From Haemonchus contortus (lineage: Eukaryota > Nematoda > Chromadorea > Rhabditida > Trichostrongylidae), in NCBI GenBank assembly GCA_000469685.2, contig LS997562.1, positions 1,406,326 through 1,470,325 on the forward strand: a DNA stretch of 64,000 nt, in the 5' to 3' direction. Positions 60,789-64,000 of this stretch are shown here, in pieces (within the stretch, counting starts at the first letter, position 1; each line of letters opens with the position of its first letter). The position numbers and the translations under genes are program-made. The notes under the pieces were generated by a model that worked only from the letters and a program-made list of their open reading frames with translations, ran no database searches and was not told the DNA's origin.

Positions 60789-63700
60789 TGCTTCGGAAGG
60801 TCCCATAGCGGTGCTCAGGTGCTAATGCTTAGTTATGATTCTTTAAACTGCTTGACATGCTGTTTTTATTCGATCACTCAGAAGCTAATGATGGTAGATG
60901 TAGATTAGAATCGCTGTCGTCATGATCCGTACTGGGCCCAGATAATTGTTTTCATTTATCTTGCTGATAATACTTCTTATGATGATACTACTTATTCAAT
61001 AGGACCTCCTGGTGTTTATCTTATCATTGCAATATGACAGTACGGTCTTAAAGCCTCCCATTTCATTCTGTGATCGTGGGGACTACTATAGTCAATCACG
61101 TCCTGCAGTAGATCTGTTCCTGTATTTAGTGTTCTCACAGCTGGTTGCCAGCTTTTGGTAGAGCTTCGTCTGGCTAAAGCCATTCCTCTTATCTCTTCAC
61201 TTATTACCCGTTATTTTTCACAGATATCAGTGCCTTGTCACCTCTTCGACTTTATGTTGCTGCGCTTATCACCCTATCATCGCCCATGGAAACGGTGGTG
61301 TAGATAAAGAGTCACTTATTTCATTTCTCTTTTGTTTTATATGAATCCTAGATAATAAACGGTATTCATTGAAGACCACATGTGTTTTTGTTGTATGGCA
61401 TGGCTTCCGGCGCAGGAATATCTGGTTGTTTTCATGTTTTCAAGTTCCTAAATTCTTTGATTGCATGTTTTTCAACCAACTACATATTTCCGAAAAAGGT
61501 TAATCCGAAAATTGAAAACGTTTTGCAGTCAAAATAAGGGATATCCTTTTATGCAAATCAGAGAAGGTAAACCTCGATGAGTTATATAAGGCCCTTTTTT
61601 CGGAGTCCTTGTTATTCACTTCTGAAGTCATTACGTCCCGTGAAAAGTCTATAAGGGTGTCGATAAAGATGAAGTGGGGATTAGCTACAAGCAGGGAGAA
61701 ATGTCACCACATGCGGCAGGTATTCGTTTAGATTTGTTAATGTTAAGAATTCTCCATACATACGATCCTGATGACTCGATGGGAAGCGCTGTCTTGATTT
61801 CACGGTAGATAATGGAAAGTACATTCATTGAATCGAGCGTTCTCTGCGTCAATTAAAGATCTAACGGAAGCTTTGTCGTTGTTCAGAGCAACCGTACATT
61901 TCACCTCTTGACTACCGTACTTGTGCATGGCATTGAGTTTATCGGAGTAAGCTGGGTATGCAACATCTTAAACTGGCTCTAGTCCTAATAGTAGGTTCGA
62001 ACATCTGAAGAATGCTAGGAATTCAGTCTTAGCGAGCTTTTTTTTCAAAGCGCACTTAAATGAAATTCTAACAGCCGATCAGGGAGGATGAAAGATCAGA
62101 AATCGTGCTGTTTCGTGGCCCGGTATCCCCACAATGTTTGGCTACTGTGACGTTAAGTTTGCTCGAAGACACAGTTCACGTTAGAAATGATTTTTGAAAG
62201 CGCTCCCTTTTATGAGCTGTAACCCCAAGGTAGGCCAAGGGATGCTGATGAGTCCAAAAATGGTCAAAATAATCCGTAATATGATCACCAGAACCGGCTC
62301 AGTCGACGTACACAACCAAGGCGGACAAGTTCTTAAGCTTTGCAAAGGCTGTAGGGGTTGCACCATTCGCAACGAGGCCCACATTTTACACGCTGACAGG
62401 TTGCTGCAGCCAGCGGAAGCAGTGGCGCGCACATTTAACCAGCTCGTCCAGATGTCCTTTCCAAGGCGATTTCTGTCGTCACACTCTCGTCCACCCCTAC
62501 CTCCACTACGTTTTTGAAGCCTGATATGCGTCGATTTTCTTCTGAAAGTGAAACTAGAGCGTGTTTTGGAGAATCAGTGAGGCTCGGGTGCTGCCTTCAT
62601 TAACATGCTGGCAAGAATGGAATGCAGAATGCAGTACTTGCATGTCTGCCAAGTACTGTCGTGCGCTGTTTTACTGAAGGATATGGGCCCTTCTTAGGCT
62701 CAACGTCTTAATGAATAATTTTTTCAACTGTAACAGCGACACGAACTAATTTTACAGCCCCCGTTTTTCAGCACTGATATTTGGCTTCCAATTCGCGCTA
62801 TATTTTTCCCTGCTAAAACTCCAGTAAACTAACTAATGGAGGTAATCGATGGTCCTGAACAAAAATAGGGATTCGTGGGGTTAGTCTCAGAGGACCACTT
62901 CTCACCTAGATGTAAGCTGACTTTACTTAGGCGTGCAAGCTAAAAATAAAATCATTGGTCTATTCCCAAATCGTGATTAGTCGAGTGACTGAATAAACTG
63001 TAGAAATAAGAAGAGAGGGCAAAGTTTTGCAACAATTGATATTTGTGTATATTTATTGTAGGTTTTACTATTGTGCGCAACAAACCGAGTTAATAAGTTC
63101 GAAGGTTTTATTATCGTACATGAATGGAAACCGTGAAACTTGCCGTAGTCGTTTACATGTAAAACTGCCTCTCACGTATTGTGGATAAATATTTTCAGAA
63201 CCTTCCTCGAAGGTGTGAAACCATCCTCAAGACTTGCGAAGTTCTTCAAAAAGTGTGGAGAGGCTACAAGGGCACTCAAGGGCATTCAATGACTTTCTGA
63301 TGATCAGCAGCTCAGTATTAATCATCTGGATCGCTACTGTAAAGCTGTAAAGCTTTGTTGAAAACAGGTAGGCTATTATGCCATTTCGCTCCATATTTTA
63401 AGTTCCACTTGTGCACTCTAGCCAGAATTTCGAGTGGTGAGGTGCAAATTTATTTGTCCGAAAACACCATTTCTCCTAAAATTATTCTTACACTCTTCAC
63501 TTTCCCACTCTTTGATCCCCTGAATGTACATATTTAGATGGCCTTGGAGTTTCTTGCATTATTATATTTGCGCATCGCATCTAAAAATTGTTGCACACCG
63601 CATCTAGAAATTGTTGTGCCCCTCCTAGTCATTCCACCGCGAAGTTTCCGGAATCTAGAAAGCGTTCGTTTTCCGAGATCAACGTCTTTGGCACCAGGTT

Positions 63701-64000
63701 GGCTCGAAGTAACGCCAGGAAACAAGTGTCATCGTAGTGAGGTTGTATGCTAACTCCTATTTGTACATTTGCAACGAGCTTGCTTGAAGAGTTGTGGTAG
63801 CAAGTGGAGCTTCAGGCGAGGTAGAGTGACTGTGAGTATTGCGAAGCCTACTCATCTAAATTTTCTGTAATGTGGAGCTTGAGCTTTGGGCTATGACAGT
63901 TTTCTCGAGATTGTCGTGCTTCATAATCGCCAGTGTGTGAAGTCAAGTAAGGCCACACTCAGTCTGGGTCAACTGGGATGATTTAAAAATTAATCAGCGT
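60789..64000. other. Downstream region without supported gene
   Basis: An AATAAA at 61354-61359 is a possible but distant polyadenylation signal for the propeller gene. The frame at 62194-62517 (plus, 107 codons) includes LCKGCRGCTIRNEAH, and the opposite strand is also open there. Neither frame has splice signals or homology that I can defend. I see no RNA gene, transposon or array in the rest. Confidence 0.45.

Noticed and set aside
1..64000. CRISPR arrays, operons, rRNA or spliced-leader RNA genes
   Set aside because: No regular repeat-spacer array, rRNA text or SL1-like sequence was seen on either strand by reading.

Overview
The window looks like a piece of a strongylid-type (clade V, hookworm-like) nematode genome. 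It is AT-rich and sparsely coding. Its genes are split into many small exons with short introns (about 45-80 bp) mixed with a few of 1-3 kb, and it carries small DNA transposons inside introns. Species is an inference; no rRNA or mitochondrial marker is present.

Three multi-exon genes can be reconstructed with consistent splice phases. (1) 11.87-17.9 kb, plus strand: a small-conductance Ca2+-activated K+ channel (SK/KCNL family). The N-terminal cytosolic region through S3 is intact. From S4 onward the exons and splice sites remain, but single-base gains or losses break the frame at least six times. (2) 38.28-40.75 kb, minus strand: a complete 11-exon, 432-residue Cys-loop ligand-gated chloride channel subunit of the glutamate-gated (GluCl) family, clean in frame. 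(3) 46.57-60.79 kb, plus strand: a 19-exon gene for a 725-residue protein with an N-terminal helical/coiled-coil part, a long Ser/Thr-rich linker and a C-terminal NHL-like beta-propeller. It is not matched to a named gene.

Mobile DNA: a 388-bp MITE with 124-bp arms and a perfect 8-bp target duplication sits in intron 1 of the KCNL gene. An internally deleted mariner element (894 bp, TA duplication) and a double palindrome of GC-rich repeats fill intron 17 of the propeller gene. The next exon begins 34 bp after the mariner and lacks an AG acceptor.

The rest (1-11.8 kb, 17.9-37 kb, 40.8-46.5 kb, 60.8-64 kb) has no gene I can support firmly. It holds scattered short coding-like stretches, a possible zinc-binding exon pair near 37 kb, a tRNA-like repeat, simple repeats and small palindromes. 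Functionally, the two recognised channels are both expected to dampen excitability in nerve or muscle, but nothing in the sequence ties them into one pathway.
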